Assembly (NCBI RefSeq): GCF_040549485.1
Contig: NZ_JBEPTK010000002.1
Coordinates: 310,001 to 374,000, forward strand
Direction of reading: 5' to 3'
DNA: 64,000 nucleotides
From: Constrictibacter sp. MBR-5
GTDB lineage: Bacteria > Pseudomonadota > Alphaproteobacteria > JAJUGE01
Under the pieces are notes generated by a model that worked only from the letters and a program-made list of their open reading frames with translations, did not search any database and had not been told where the DNA came from. The position numbers and the translations under genes are program-made. Numbering within the stretch: the stretch's first letter is position 1; the number at the start of each line of letters is the position of its first letter. Shown piece by piece: positions 57,448-64,000 of this stretch.

Positions 57448-58095
57448 TCACGCCGTCGGCACCGGCGTGTTCAGCAGCTGCTGCTCCCACAGATAGGCGA
57501 TGCCGCTGCCGGCGGCGTGCTGCTTGATCACCTCGGTCAGGGCCACTGCCGTGTCCATCCGCGCCCAGTCGCGCTGCCATTCGGCCGCGAGCGCCAGCCA
57601 CGTCATCATGTTGGCGCCGGCCGCGATCATGCGCTGGATGGCCACCTGATGGGCCTCGACGGAGACGGCGCCGGACGCGTCCGTGATCACCGTGACGTCC
57701 CAGCCTTCGCCGAGCGCCTGGATCACCGGCATCGCCACGCAGACCTCGGTCCACAGGCCCGCGACGACCAGCTGCTTGCGGCCCGTCGCCGCGACCGCGT
57801 CGACGACCGTCCGGTCTTCCCAGGTGTTGATGAGCGTCCGGTCGATCACCTCCTGGCCGGGGAACACGTCGGTGATCTGGGGAAAGATCAGGCCGCCGCG
57901 GTCCGCGACGACGCTGGTCAGGATGGTGGGCACGCCGAACGCCTTGGCGGCCTTCGCCAGCGCCGTCGCGTTGTTGACCACCATGTGAGGCTCGTGGCTG
58001 TTCAGGTTCGCGAGCTGATAGGGCTGGTGGTCGATCAGGACGAGCACCGAATCCTCGGGGCGAAGAAGCGAGGAGAGTCCGTTACGAAAGGTCAT
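57448..58095 (-). CDS. Isochorismatase-family cysteine hydrolase
   Basis: 215-residue hydrolase with the catalytic Asp D22 (VLVLIDHQPYQLAN), a Lys in ATGRKQLVVAG and nucleophile C119 in GLWTEVCVAMPVIQALG. This triad is shared by isochorismatase, nicotinamidase and related amidases. The subgroup (YcaC-like, with SHEPHMVVNN after the first strand) has unknown substrates. ATG 58095 is preferred. It is divergent from the LysR gene at 58309, which likely controls it. Confidence 0.88.
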   Translation of the reverse strand: MTFRNGLSSLLRPEDSVLVLIDHQPYQLANLNSHEPHMVVNNATALAKAAKAFGVPTILTSVVADRGGLIFPQITDVFPGQEVIDRTLINTWEDRTVVDAVAATGRKQLVVAGLWTEVCVAMPVIQALGEGWDVTVITDASGAVSVEAHQVAIQRMIAAGANMMTWLALAAEWQRDWARMDTAVALTEVIKQHAAGSGIAYLWEQQLLNTPVPTA

Positions 58096-58308
58096 CGTCA
58101 CATCCTTTGATGTCGCCGCGCAGTGGCGATGGGCGGCGTCGGTTTCCGCGAGACACGCCCCGGGACAGTGCCGGGAAGGCATCGGGGGCGTTGCCCGGCC
58201 GGACAGTCGCCGTTCCCATGCGGGTTGCGGTAGTCGCCTCGGGCGGCATGCTGTGTCGCGCAGCGGGGAACGCCCTCAGGGGAGGGGGCCCGCCGCCGGG
58301 AGTGGCCG

Positions 58309-59205
58309 ATGGACATCGAGGAACTCCGGACCTTCGTCGACGTCGCCGATGCCGGGGGCGTGTCCGCCGCCGCACTCCGCCTCGGCGTCGCCAAGTCGAT
58401 CGTCAGCCGCCGGCTCGCCCGGCTGGAGGCGGAACTGGGCGTCCAGCTGCTCGTGCGCACCACCCGCGGCGCCGCCCTGACCGAGGCCGGCGTCGCGTTC
58501 CGCGACCATGCCGCCAGGGTCTGCGCCGAGATCGACGCGGCGCGCGAGGCGATCGTGCCGGCCGGCGACCTCCGCGGCCGCCTGCGCGTCGCCGTGCCGT
58601 TGACCTTCGGGCCGACCTATTTCGTCCCGATCCTGGCGGAAATGGCGCGGCGCCACCCGCGGCTCCAGATCCACACCTTCTGCAGCGACCGCTTCGTCGA
58701 CCTGATCGCCGAGGGGTACGACTGCGCGATCCGGGTGGGATACCTGCCGGACTCCGACCTGATCGCGCGGCGCGTCGGGCCGATCCACGGCAGGCTGGTC
58801 GCCAGCCCGGCCTACATCGCGGCGCACGGCGCGCCCGAGACGCCGGACGAACTGCTCGCCCACGAGGCCCTGATGCAGGGCAACGAAGCCTGGCAGTTCC
58901 TGGACGGCGACAGGGTCGTCACGGTCCGTCCGCAGGGCCGCTTCAAGGCCGACAGCGGCGCCGCCCTGCTCGCCGCCGCGGCGGCCGGCATCGGCCTCGG
59001 CTACCTCCCGGACGCGCTCACCCACGACCATCTGGCGTCCGGCGCGCTTGTGCCGGTGATGACCCGCTTTCCGCCGCCCCCGGCCGGCGCCTACGTCGTC
59101 CGCCCGCCGGGCCGGCATCCCGCGCGGAAGATCCGGGTGCTCACCGACCTGCTGATCGAACACTGCTGTCCAGGCGAAACGCTACCGGAACCAGCCGCCG
59201 TCTGA
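58309..59205 (+). CDS. LysR family transcriptional regulator
   Basis: 298 residues with an N-terminal helix-turn-helix (MDIEELRTFVDVADAGGVSAAALRLGVAKSIVSRRLARLEAELG) and an effector domain of the CrgA/DsdC-like group (RGRLRVAVPLTFGPTYFVPILAEMARRHPRLQIHTF). ATG 58309 follows GGAGTGGCCG. Divergent from the isochorismatase-family gene, 213 bases away, the standard pairing of LysR with its target. Last gene before the AT-rich island. Confidence 0.9.
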   Translation: MDIEELRTFVDVADAGGVSAAALRLGVAKSIVSRRLARLEAELGVQLLVRTTRGAALTEAGVAFRDHAARVCAEIDAAREAIVPAGDLRGRLRVAVPLTFGPTYFVPILAEMARRHPRLQIHTFCSDRFVDLIAEGYDCAIRVGYLPDSDLIARRVGPIHGRLVASPAYIAAHGAPETPDELLAHEALMQGNEAWQFLDGDRVVTVRPQGRFKADSGAALLAAAAAGIGLGYLPDALTHDHLASGALVPVMTRFPPPPAGAYVVRPPGRHPARKIRVLTDLLIEHCCPGETLPEPAAV

Positions 59206-59560
59206 GTCTGGCAGTCTGAACCCGCCGGCTTGGCATAGCCCTGGGCATCTTAACCATGGTGCGCACCACCGAACAGCGTTCAAGATAAGCCGGCGAGAAG
59301 GGAGAAGAGTGGAGATCTACCCCAAATTGTCTGTGAGCAGCGTTCGCAACGTGTTTAAAAAGGACATCTGGCCCGACATCGCGATGATGGCCGCGCGTTC
59401 TCCGACCAAGCGACGGGCGGAAGTTTTTTTGTTACAGATTAGCTTTTATACTCTTCCGCCGCAACGCGTGTGACGGAATTCCAAAAAGGAGATACCCTAA
59501 TGCTTGATTCAGGGTATAAATGACGCATTGTGACGATTGATTTTGTTGATCATAAAGAAG
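59206..59560. other. Left boundary of the AT-rich island, no gene
   Basis: 355 bases in which base composition changes from G+C-rich near 59206 to clearly AT-richer after about 59410. It holds a hairpin at 59492-59517 and, in the other direction, a 7-codon frame MLDSGYK (59500-59523) behind AAAGGAG. I see no tRNA, integrase or att-like direct repeat. Confidence 0.5.
59483..59517 (-). terminator. Candidate terminator of the island operon
   Basis: 7-bp inverted repeat ATACCCT (59492-59498) and AGGGTAT (59511-59517). On the minus strand it is followed by CTCCTTTTTGG, a short U-rich tract. It lies 44 bases after the end of the last minus-strand island gene. The stem is short, so confidence is moderate. 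Confidence 0.4.
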
Positions 59561-60403
59561 TCATGGACCGGCTAGCCATGCTTCCAGAGTACCCTTCCTG
59601 ACGCGACGTTCAAATCCAGGTACATACTTAGAGAAAAAATGTGTGGATCCAGCCAGGGAAAGTGTGCTCGCGATTTGGGCAGCCAAGTCGGCGTCCTCGC
59701 GGAAAAAATACCGAACCTCGGATAGGCGAGGTGAAATTGCTCCAACAACTTCCACGCCGGACGCAACTGATATCCCTCGAAAAGCGGTACGTATCACGCT
59801 GGCTCCACTTTCCGCCTCGGGTCGCTGCTCTGGGCGAGCTACATGAAAAAAAAGCCTACCGCGGACTAAAGAGGCATCCACAGCATTGCAAACAAAGGCG
59901 GATATATAGTTTGGAAGCGAAGATAAGTTACTTTTAGAAATAGTTGTCCGGCGTATTCCAATCTTTACTATAGAATCTACAATAAAGCGTGCGCGTTCCT
60001 CACTGCTATCGAATCGAATGAGAACGGTATCTCTGGCGGACGCCAACTCGTCAGGGGTGGCGTTTGCAGCAAATGTGTCGAAATCGATTGGCCGAGTCCG
60101 TACCTCTCCTAATAAAGAGTGCCCGGTAGTAGAAAGGCTAGCGGCAGCATAAACGCCAGCAAGCGAGGATGCATCTAACGCACGTCCTGCAGCATAATTA
60201 TCACCAGAACACCAGAACACGTCAAGGGTCACTAAATGCGCGGAAGAATTATCACTATATTGACTGCGATAAACAACCCTCGGCCGCTCGTCGATTTCCG
60301 CGACACGGATTTCGGCTCTGACAGAGTCAGAATAGTGTGAATTAAACATGAAAAGTATCGCGCAGCATAGCGCGCGACGAAACAAATTCGCAGTATTAGT
60401 CAT
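59561..60403 (-). CDS. Exported protein of unknown function (AT-rich island)
   Basis: 280 residues with a signal peptide (LFRRALCCAILFMFNSHYSDSVRA, then EIRVAEID). No domain is recognised. Visible features are two cysteines (WCSGDN and FVCNA) likely paired in the periplasm, and an Arg-rich C-terminus (FERRVRKGTLEAWL). ATG 60403 overlaps the caspase stop (ATGA), so the two proteins are made together and probably act together. Codon use is more AT-rich than in the rest of the window, suggesting acquisition by transfer. Confidence 0.7.
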   Translation of the reverse strand: MTNTANLFRRALCCAILFMFNSHYSDSVRAEIRVAEIDERPRVVYRSQYSDNSSAHLVTLDVFWCSGDNYAAGRALDASSLAGVYAAASLSTTGHSLLGEVRTRPIDFDTFAANATPDELASARDTVLIRFDSSEERARFIVDSIVKIGIRRTTISKSNLSSLPNYISAFVCNAVDASLVRGRLFFHVARPEQRPEAESGASVIRTAFRGISVASGVEVVGAISPRLSEVRYFFREDADLAAQIASTLSLAGSTHFFSKYVPGFERRVRKGTLEAWLAGP

Positions 60404-61323
60404 TTGGCGGCTCCACAGTAGGTTAAACACGCTTCTGGCGGGGGTGGATTAAGCGCGCCAATCGCGTCGGGGATCTGCCGTATCTTGGCATCTTGTGTAT
60501 CATCGGATACCGCCTTAACAACGCGACTAATTAGAAGCTCAACTCGGCCTTCTTCTTTTAGATGGGTCTCTAATGCGACGGCGAACGGGCTACCAGACCC
60601 GGAGCCGTCACTGGCAAGCGCCCCATAAGCCGTCGAAAACATTAGACGGACGCCAACTGCAGATCGAGGATGCGCATATCTTAGTTTTGCATAGTCCTTC
60701 ACAAGTGAACCGTCCTTGCGAATATACCGATCAATAGGTGTTTCACGGCAGGCGTCAATCACGATGAAAATACTTCCTGATCCGGCGTCTCCTACTTGCG
60801 AGATGATGTCGCCGAACAAACGCAAGCCTCCCGGTAGGACACTGCCTCCGGGATGTCGAAGCAGTGCCTCCGCAGCTGCCTTTGCATTCACCGCAGCATC
60901 TATTCCGAAAAGATAGGTGTCGTTACCTACCTGCATTCCATGGCCTGCATAGAAAATGAATCCAAAAGACTTCGCATCCGATAGGTATGCATGTACAAAT
61001 CGGTCCAGTTTATCACGTATCTCAGACTTTGTTGCATTGCAAGTTGACAAGATTTCTGTTTCGGGATTCCAACCGGCGAGTTCCAACTGAGCGGAGATCC
61101 GGGTGATATCGTTGCAGGGATTATTTAAAGGCCTGAACGCGCTGTATCCTGGCTGTAGATTTTCTTGTACATAAGAGTCATTGCCGACGAGTAAGGCAAT
61201 TCGGTTTTGGGAGACTTGTTTATGCAATCCAGCTTGCTGAGCGCCTGCTTGCGATGTGGTGATCATAATTATCAATATAATCGATATAGTACTTATTATG
61301 TGTCCGATTTTATTTATGATCAT
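60400..61323 (-). CDS. Exported caspase-family (C14) cysteine peptidase
   Basis: 307 residues. A signal peptide (ISTISIILIIMITTSQAGAQQ) is followed by a caspase-haemoglobinase fold: RIALLVGNDSYV as first strand, the catalytic His H128 in FIFYAGHGMQ, and catalytic Cys C192 in IFIVIDACRETP. Both dyad residues are intact, so an active peptidase, perhaps with Arg/Lys specificity as in metacaspases, is expected. Most bacterial caspase-like proteins are cytosolic; this one appears to be periplasmic or secreted. Second gene of the island operon, ten bases after the split peptidase gene. Confidence 0.85.
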   Translation of the reverse strand: MIINKIGHIISTISIILIIMITTSQAGAQQAGLHKQVSQNRIALLVGNDSYVQENLQPGYSAFRPLNNPCNDITRISAQLELAGWNPETEILSTCNATKSEIRDKLDRFVHAYLSDAKSFGFIFYAGHGMQVGNDTYLFGIDAAVNAKAAAEALLRHPGGSVLPGGLRLFGDIISQVGDAGSGSIFIVIDACRETPIDRYIRKDGSLVKDYAKLRYAHPRSAVGVRLMFSTAYGALASDGSGSGSPFAVALETHLKEEGRVELLISRVVKAVSDDTQDAKIRQIPDAIGALNPPPPEACLTYCGAAK

Positions 61324-61333
61324 TTAACTGCAC

Positions 61334-62252
61334 CTAGTCAGTGGTCACGCCAGAAAAAAAGGTGTCCATTTGCGAATTCCAGGATAATTCGCGTTCTAGT
61401 TCGAAAAGCAGTTCTTGATCGATTGCGCCGCGGGTGGCGTCGGGCATATCGTTTTCAATGGCTCCGCGAATCGATGCAGATCGCCGGGCTATTGCACTAC
61501 TGTAAGACCATGCGTCGGGTGAGTGCATAGAGCCAGAATTCAGAAGTGCACTGTTGTTCGATTTAATTACACCGCAATCGCGCTGCTGAATGGCAGAAGA
61601 TGGTGGGCAGTATGGGTTGAAGAACGCGTTTCTGAAACCGAAACCGGCGTCTGGCCGATTTTTGCCTTGTGCGGAAAAATACCGGAACCCCACTACGTCG
61701 GCAGAATAAACCTCAGTTGGTTGGAGGTTTTTTCCAATAAACGAAATGAATACCACCGCATGCCCGCTCCTGTTGATCCTATTAAAATTTATGAAATCGC
61801 CTGGCTTGAGACTGGAGAACTGTTTTTTTTTTGCCAAGTCCAAATTCTTGAAGCGCATGCGCGGTGCCCCGTGAGCCGGTGCCGGCGTACATAAAAATAT
61901 TCGCTCTTAGTGAGTTCAATGTGCCTCTGTTCCATGTCGACGCCGGTAATTTTTGAAACATAGAGAAATCGGAATTTCGCTCGGCCCATATTTTAATCGC
62001 GTATATTATTACTTCGGCGACAGCCGCTACACACATTGTCTGTGGCGGCGAGGTTGCTTTTATGAAGTATTCGGAACCATATTCAATTTTATGGGAAAAA
62101 GCTTTATTTATATCGTACCCTCCACGCGCGTGGTTTTTCTCTAAGTGATCAACCGCAGCTAGGATGTACTCGTTAAAGGTGGCCGCCTTTGCGGGTATCG
62201 TACAAAAAAATGCTAACAGGGTAAGCGCTACCGCATGGTATGAAGCACGCAT
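61334..62252 (-). pseudogene. Exported papain-fold-like (NlpC/P60 or CHAP type) cysteine peptidase, split by a frameshift in A10
   Basis: Two overlapping frames give one protein. ATG 62252 opens a signal peptide (HAVALTLLAFFCTIPAKA), then TMCVAAVAEVIIYAI with a candidate nucleophile C74, and runs to LQEFGLGKKK. There the coding strand has ten A's (61823-61832). With nine, the frame continues as QFSSLKPGDFINFNRINRSG and HAVVFISFI (candidate catalytic H164) to the stop at 61334, about 305 residues. As written, the first frame ends at residue 156. It may be a true pseudogene, phase-variable, slippage-decoded or a sequencing error. First gene of the operon. Confidence 0.75.
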
Positions 62253-62830
62253 GAATTTTCCCCTTCTATGCGTGTTGCGCCATCAAACAGACCGCGAACA
62301 GGCAATTTTGTGCTTTTAGCAGATTTGTGCGTGTTCGTGCTACAGGGATATACCTTCTGTGACGTACTACCGTTCTCGCGGAGCCAGCCGCTGACCGGCA
62401 GCCAATCGTCCCATTCGTCGCCGATAGAAACATCTTAGTGGAAGCGGTTGGGCCACTTCAACATCTCGGCACCTATCCCGTCCTGGCTTTTGCGTTCCCT
62501 TCAGCAGCAGTGCTGGTTGAACGGCTGGAGCGACGAACAGAGGTGGTCAAATGGTCACCTCTTCTCTGCCGATGCGGAAGCGGCGGTTGTATTGAGCGGT
62601 AGGGCGCGGTTGGTCGGGTTGGCTGGACTTTTTTGCCCTACCGGCCGTGTATAGCGGCCGCGGCCGGGCGCTAGAGGCGGTACAGCATCCGGTAAGATTT
62701 GGTTCGCGGAAGAGAGTATATTTTTTTGGCTGCCTCTCGCTTGGCATTGTCCCTCCCAATTGCCTCCGCCCCCCGCTCCCCCTAGTCTCCCGGCCCAATG
62801 CGAACTCCCGCGTATGAGGAAGGTGAGACC
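62253..62830. other. Gene-free interval right of the AT-rich island
   Basis: 578 bases. The first part should contain the minus-strand promoter of the island operon; AAGGGGAAAA before the ATG at 62252 is its ribosome binding site. Composition returns to high G+C after about 62350. Short open frames here carry internal stops in every arrangement I tried and match nothing I recognise. A run TATATTTTTTT occurs near 62718. No tRNA, IS end or att repeat was found. Confidence 0.5.
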
Positions 62831-64000
62831 ATGCCGTTCAATCCCAGGAAGCCCGACCTGAAGGTCGGTGTCGTCGGTTCCGGTGCCATGGGCCGGGGCA
62901 TCGTGCAGGTGACGGTCGAGGGGGGCATGGTCTGCAAGGTGTTCGACGCCGCCCCCGGGGCGGCGGCGAAGGCGAAGGAGTTCATTTCCGGCATGCTGGG
63001 CCGCGCCGCCGAGAAGGGGCGCATGACGCAGGAGGCGATGCAGGCCGCCGTCGCCAACGTCCAGGTGGTCGACACGATCGAGGACCTGGCCGACTGCGAC
63101 GTGGTGGTCGAGGCGATCGTCGAGAAGCTGGACGTCAAGAAGAAGGTCTTCGCCCAGCTCGACGCGCTGTGCGGGCCCGACACCATCCTGGCCAGCAACA
63201 CCTCGTCGCTCTCGGTCACCGAGATCGCGGCGGCGTGCCAGAACAAGGGCCGCGTCGCCGGCCTGCACTATTTCAACCCGGTGCCGCTGATGAAGCTGGT
63301 CGAGGTCATCGACGCGGTCGCGACCGAACAATGGGTCGGCGACGCGCTGATGGTGCTGGGCGAGCGCCAGGGGCGGGTGCCGGTGCGCTGCGGCGACACG
63401 CCGGGCTTCATCGTCAACCATTGCGGCCGCGGCTTCGGCGAGGCGATGCGCATCCTCAGCGAGGGCGTCGCCAAGCCGGAGGACATCGACCGCGTCATGC
63501 GTGACGTCGGCCAGTTCCGCATGGGGCCGTTCCAGCTCTCCGACCTCACCGGCATGGACGTGAACTTCCCGGCCGGCTTCGCGATCTACGAGCAGTATTT
63601 CCAGGAGCCGCGCTTTCGCCCGGCGGTGCCGCACAAGCAGCGCCTGGACGCCGGACTGCTCGGCCGCAAGACGGGTGCCGGCTGGTACACCTACACGGAA
63701 GGCCAGAAGTGGCACGAGCCGGAGGAGGCGCCGGCGCCCTCGACGCGCCCCGGCCGCGTCTGGGTGAGTGCCGCCGAGCCGCAAGGCCACCGCGCCCTGA
63801 TCGAGCTGTTCGGCAAGCTGGGCGCCGACATCGACAGCGGTGCGCAGCCGGGCACCGGCTCGCTCTGCTTCGTGACGCCGGTCGGCCAGGACTGCACCAC
63901 GGCGGCGGTGGAGCAGGGGCTCGACCCGCGGCGCACGGTGGCGGTCGACACGGTGTTCCCGCTCGACGTGCGACGCACGCTGATGTCGAACCCGCTGACC
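62831..64000 (+). CDS. 3-hydroxyacyl-CoA dehydrogenase, 3'-truncated by window edge
   Basis: At least 390 residues, open at the window end. It has the NAD loop VGVVGSGAMGRGIVQVTVEGG, VEAIVEKLDVKKKVFAQLDALCGPDTILASNTSSLSVTEIA, the catalytic His in GLHYFNPVPLMKLVEVI, and the C-terminal helical domain (DTPGFIVNHCGRGFGEAM..). It then begins a second part (GRVWVSAAEPQGHRALIELFGKLG) as in PaaH-type enzymes with duplicated C-terminal domains. It oxidises 3-hydroxyacyl-CoA, perhaps in phenylacetate or fatty-acid breakdown. ATG 62831 follows GAGGAAGGTGAG. Confidence 0.93.
   Translation, partial: MPFNPRKPDLKVGVVGSGAMGRGIVQVTVEGGMVCKVFDAAPGAAAKAKEFISGMLGRAAEKGRMTQEAMQAAVANVQVVDTIEDLADCDVVVEAIVEKLDVKKKVFAQLDALCGPDTILASNTSSLSVTEIAAACQNKGRVAGLHYFNPVPLMKLVEVIDAVATEQWVGDALMVLGERQGRVPVRCGDTPGFIVNHCGRGFGEAMRILSEGVAKPEDIDRVMRDVGQFRMGPFQLSDLTGMDVNFPAGFAIYEQYFQEPRFRPAVPHKQRLDAGLLGRKTGAGWYTYTEGQKWHEPEEAPAPSTRPGRVWVSAAEPQGHRALIELFGKLGADIDSGAQPGTGSLCFVTPVGQDCTTAAVEQGLDPRRTVAVDTVFPLDVRRTLMSNPLT

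Noticed and set aside
60403-61323. Type III CRISPR- or gasdermin-linked caspase defence system
   Set aside because: The caspase has a signal peptide and there is no gasdermin-like, CRISPR or NTPase sensor gene nearby, so known cytosolic caspase defence systems do not fit.
62253-62830. Transposase or integrase remnant right of the AT-rich island
   Set aside because: Fragments of open frames were read on both strands, but none showed a DDE, tyrosine-recombinase or other mobile-element motif, and no terminal inverted repeats were found.

Overview
The window comes from a high-G+C alphaproteobacterium, probably of the Rhodospirillales type; I cannot place it more precisely. Supporting this are the strong G/C third-position bias, the oxyR//ahpC-ahpD arrangement, the block LpoA-like activator//rsmI-yraN-sirB1-gshB, Pseudomonas-like bkd genes and REP-like palindromes. 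Most of it is ordinary chromosome with closely packed, often overlapping genes.

Layout: 1-2429, lysine and pantothenate synthesis (dapB partial, panC, panB). 2551-4873, peroxide defence (ahpD, ahpC, divergent oxyR). 4819-8162, MepA endopeptidase, an M20 peptidase and an N-carbamoyl-D-amino-acid hydrolase. 8377-16122, a dipeptide/oligopeptide ABC transporter operon with two tandem binding proteins, preceded by a ghost copy of the same operon (binding protein with its middle deleted, frameshifted permease stub). 16136-23603, PfpI-like protein, the LpoA-like lipoprotein//rsmI-yraN-sirB1-gshB block, an OmpW barrel and an amidase. 23664-26845, small membrane proteins, enoyl-CoA hydratase and acyl-CoA synthetase. 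27461-31871, a metal cassette: CsoR/InrS-type repressor with its operator over the ribosome binding site, a broken rcnA-type exporter, HupE-like protein, anchor protein, and a chrB-like/chrA chromate pair. 32201-38512, a REP pair, oxidoreductases, MscS channel, MFS transporter and flavoprotein. 38659-43647, the complete branched-chain 2-oxoacid dehydrogenase operon, whose E2 gene carries REP-like palindromes translated inside its linker. 43672-47495, xthA, aquaporin, and a LysR gene divergent from a two-subunit ThDP decarboxylase.

The most interesting region is 47646-54033, a lasso-peptide (RiPP) cluster. One strand has a CPBP membrane protease, a PqqD-like recognition protein (B1) and a leader peptidase (B2). 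The other has an HPr-kinase-like kinase, a sulfotransferase, a 53-residue precursor peptide, an asparagine-synthetase-like cyclase (C) and a thioredoxin-fold protein with a CVYC motif. The precursor has exactly two cysteines and ends in Asp-Ser, so the set suggests a disulfide-bearing lasso peptide modified at its C-terminal serine, with an additional sulfotransferase. No dedicated exporter is present in the window.

After a flavin monooxygenase, a PAS protein, an isochorismatase-family hydrolase and a LysR gene, 59.2-62.3 kb is a visibly AT-rich island. It encodes three exported proteins on the minus strand: a papain-fold-like cysteine peptidase split by a frameshift in an A10 tract, a caspase-family peptidase, and an unknown protein. 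The window ends inside a 3-hydroxyacyl-CoA dehydrogenase gene.
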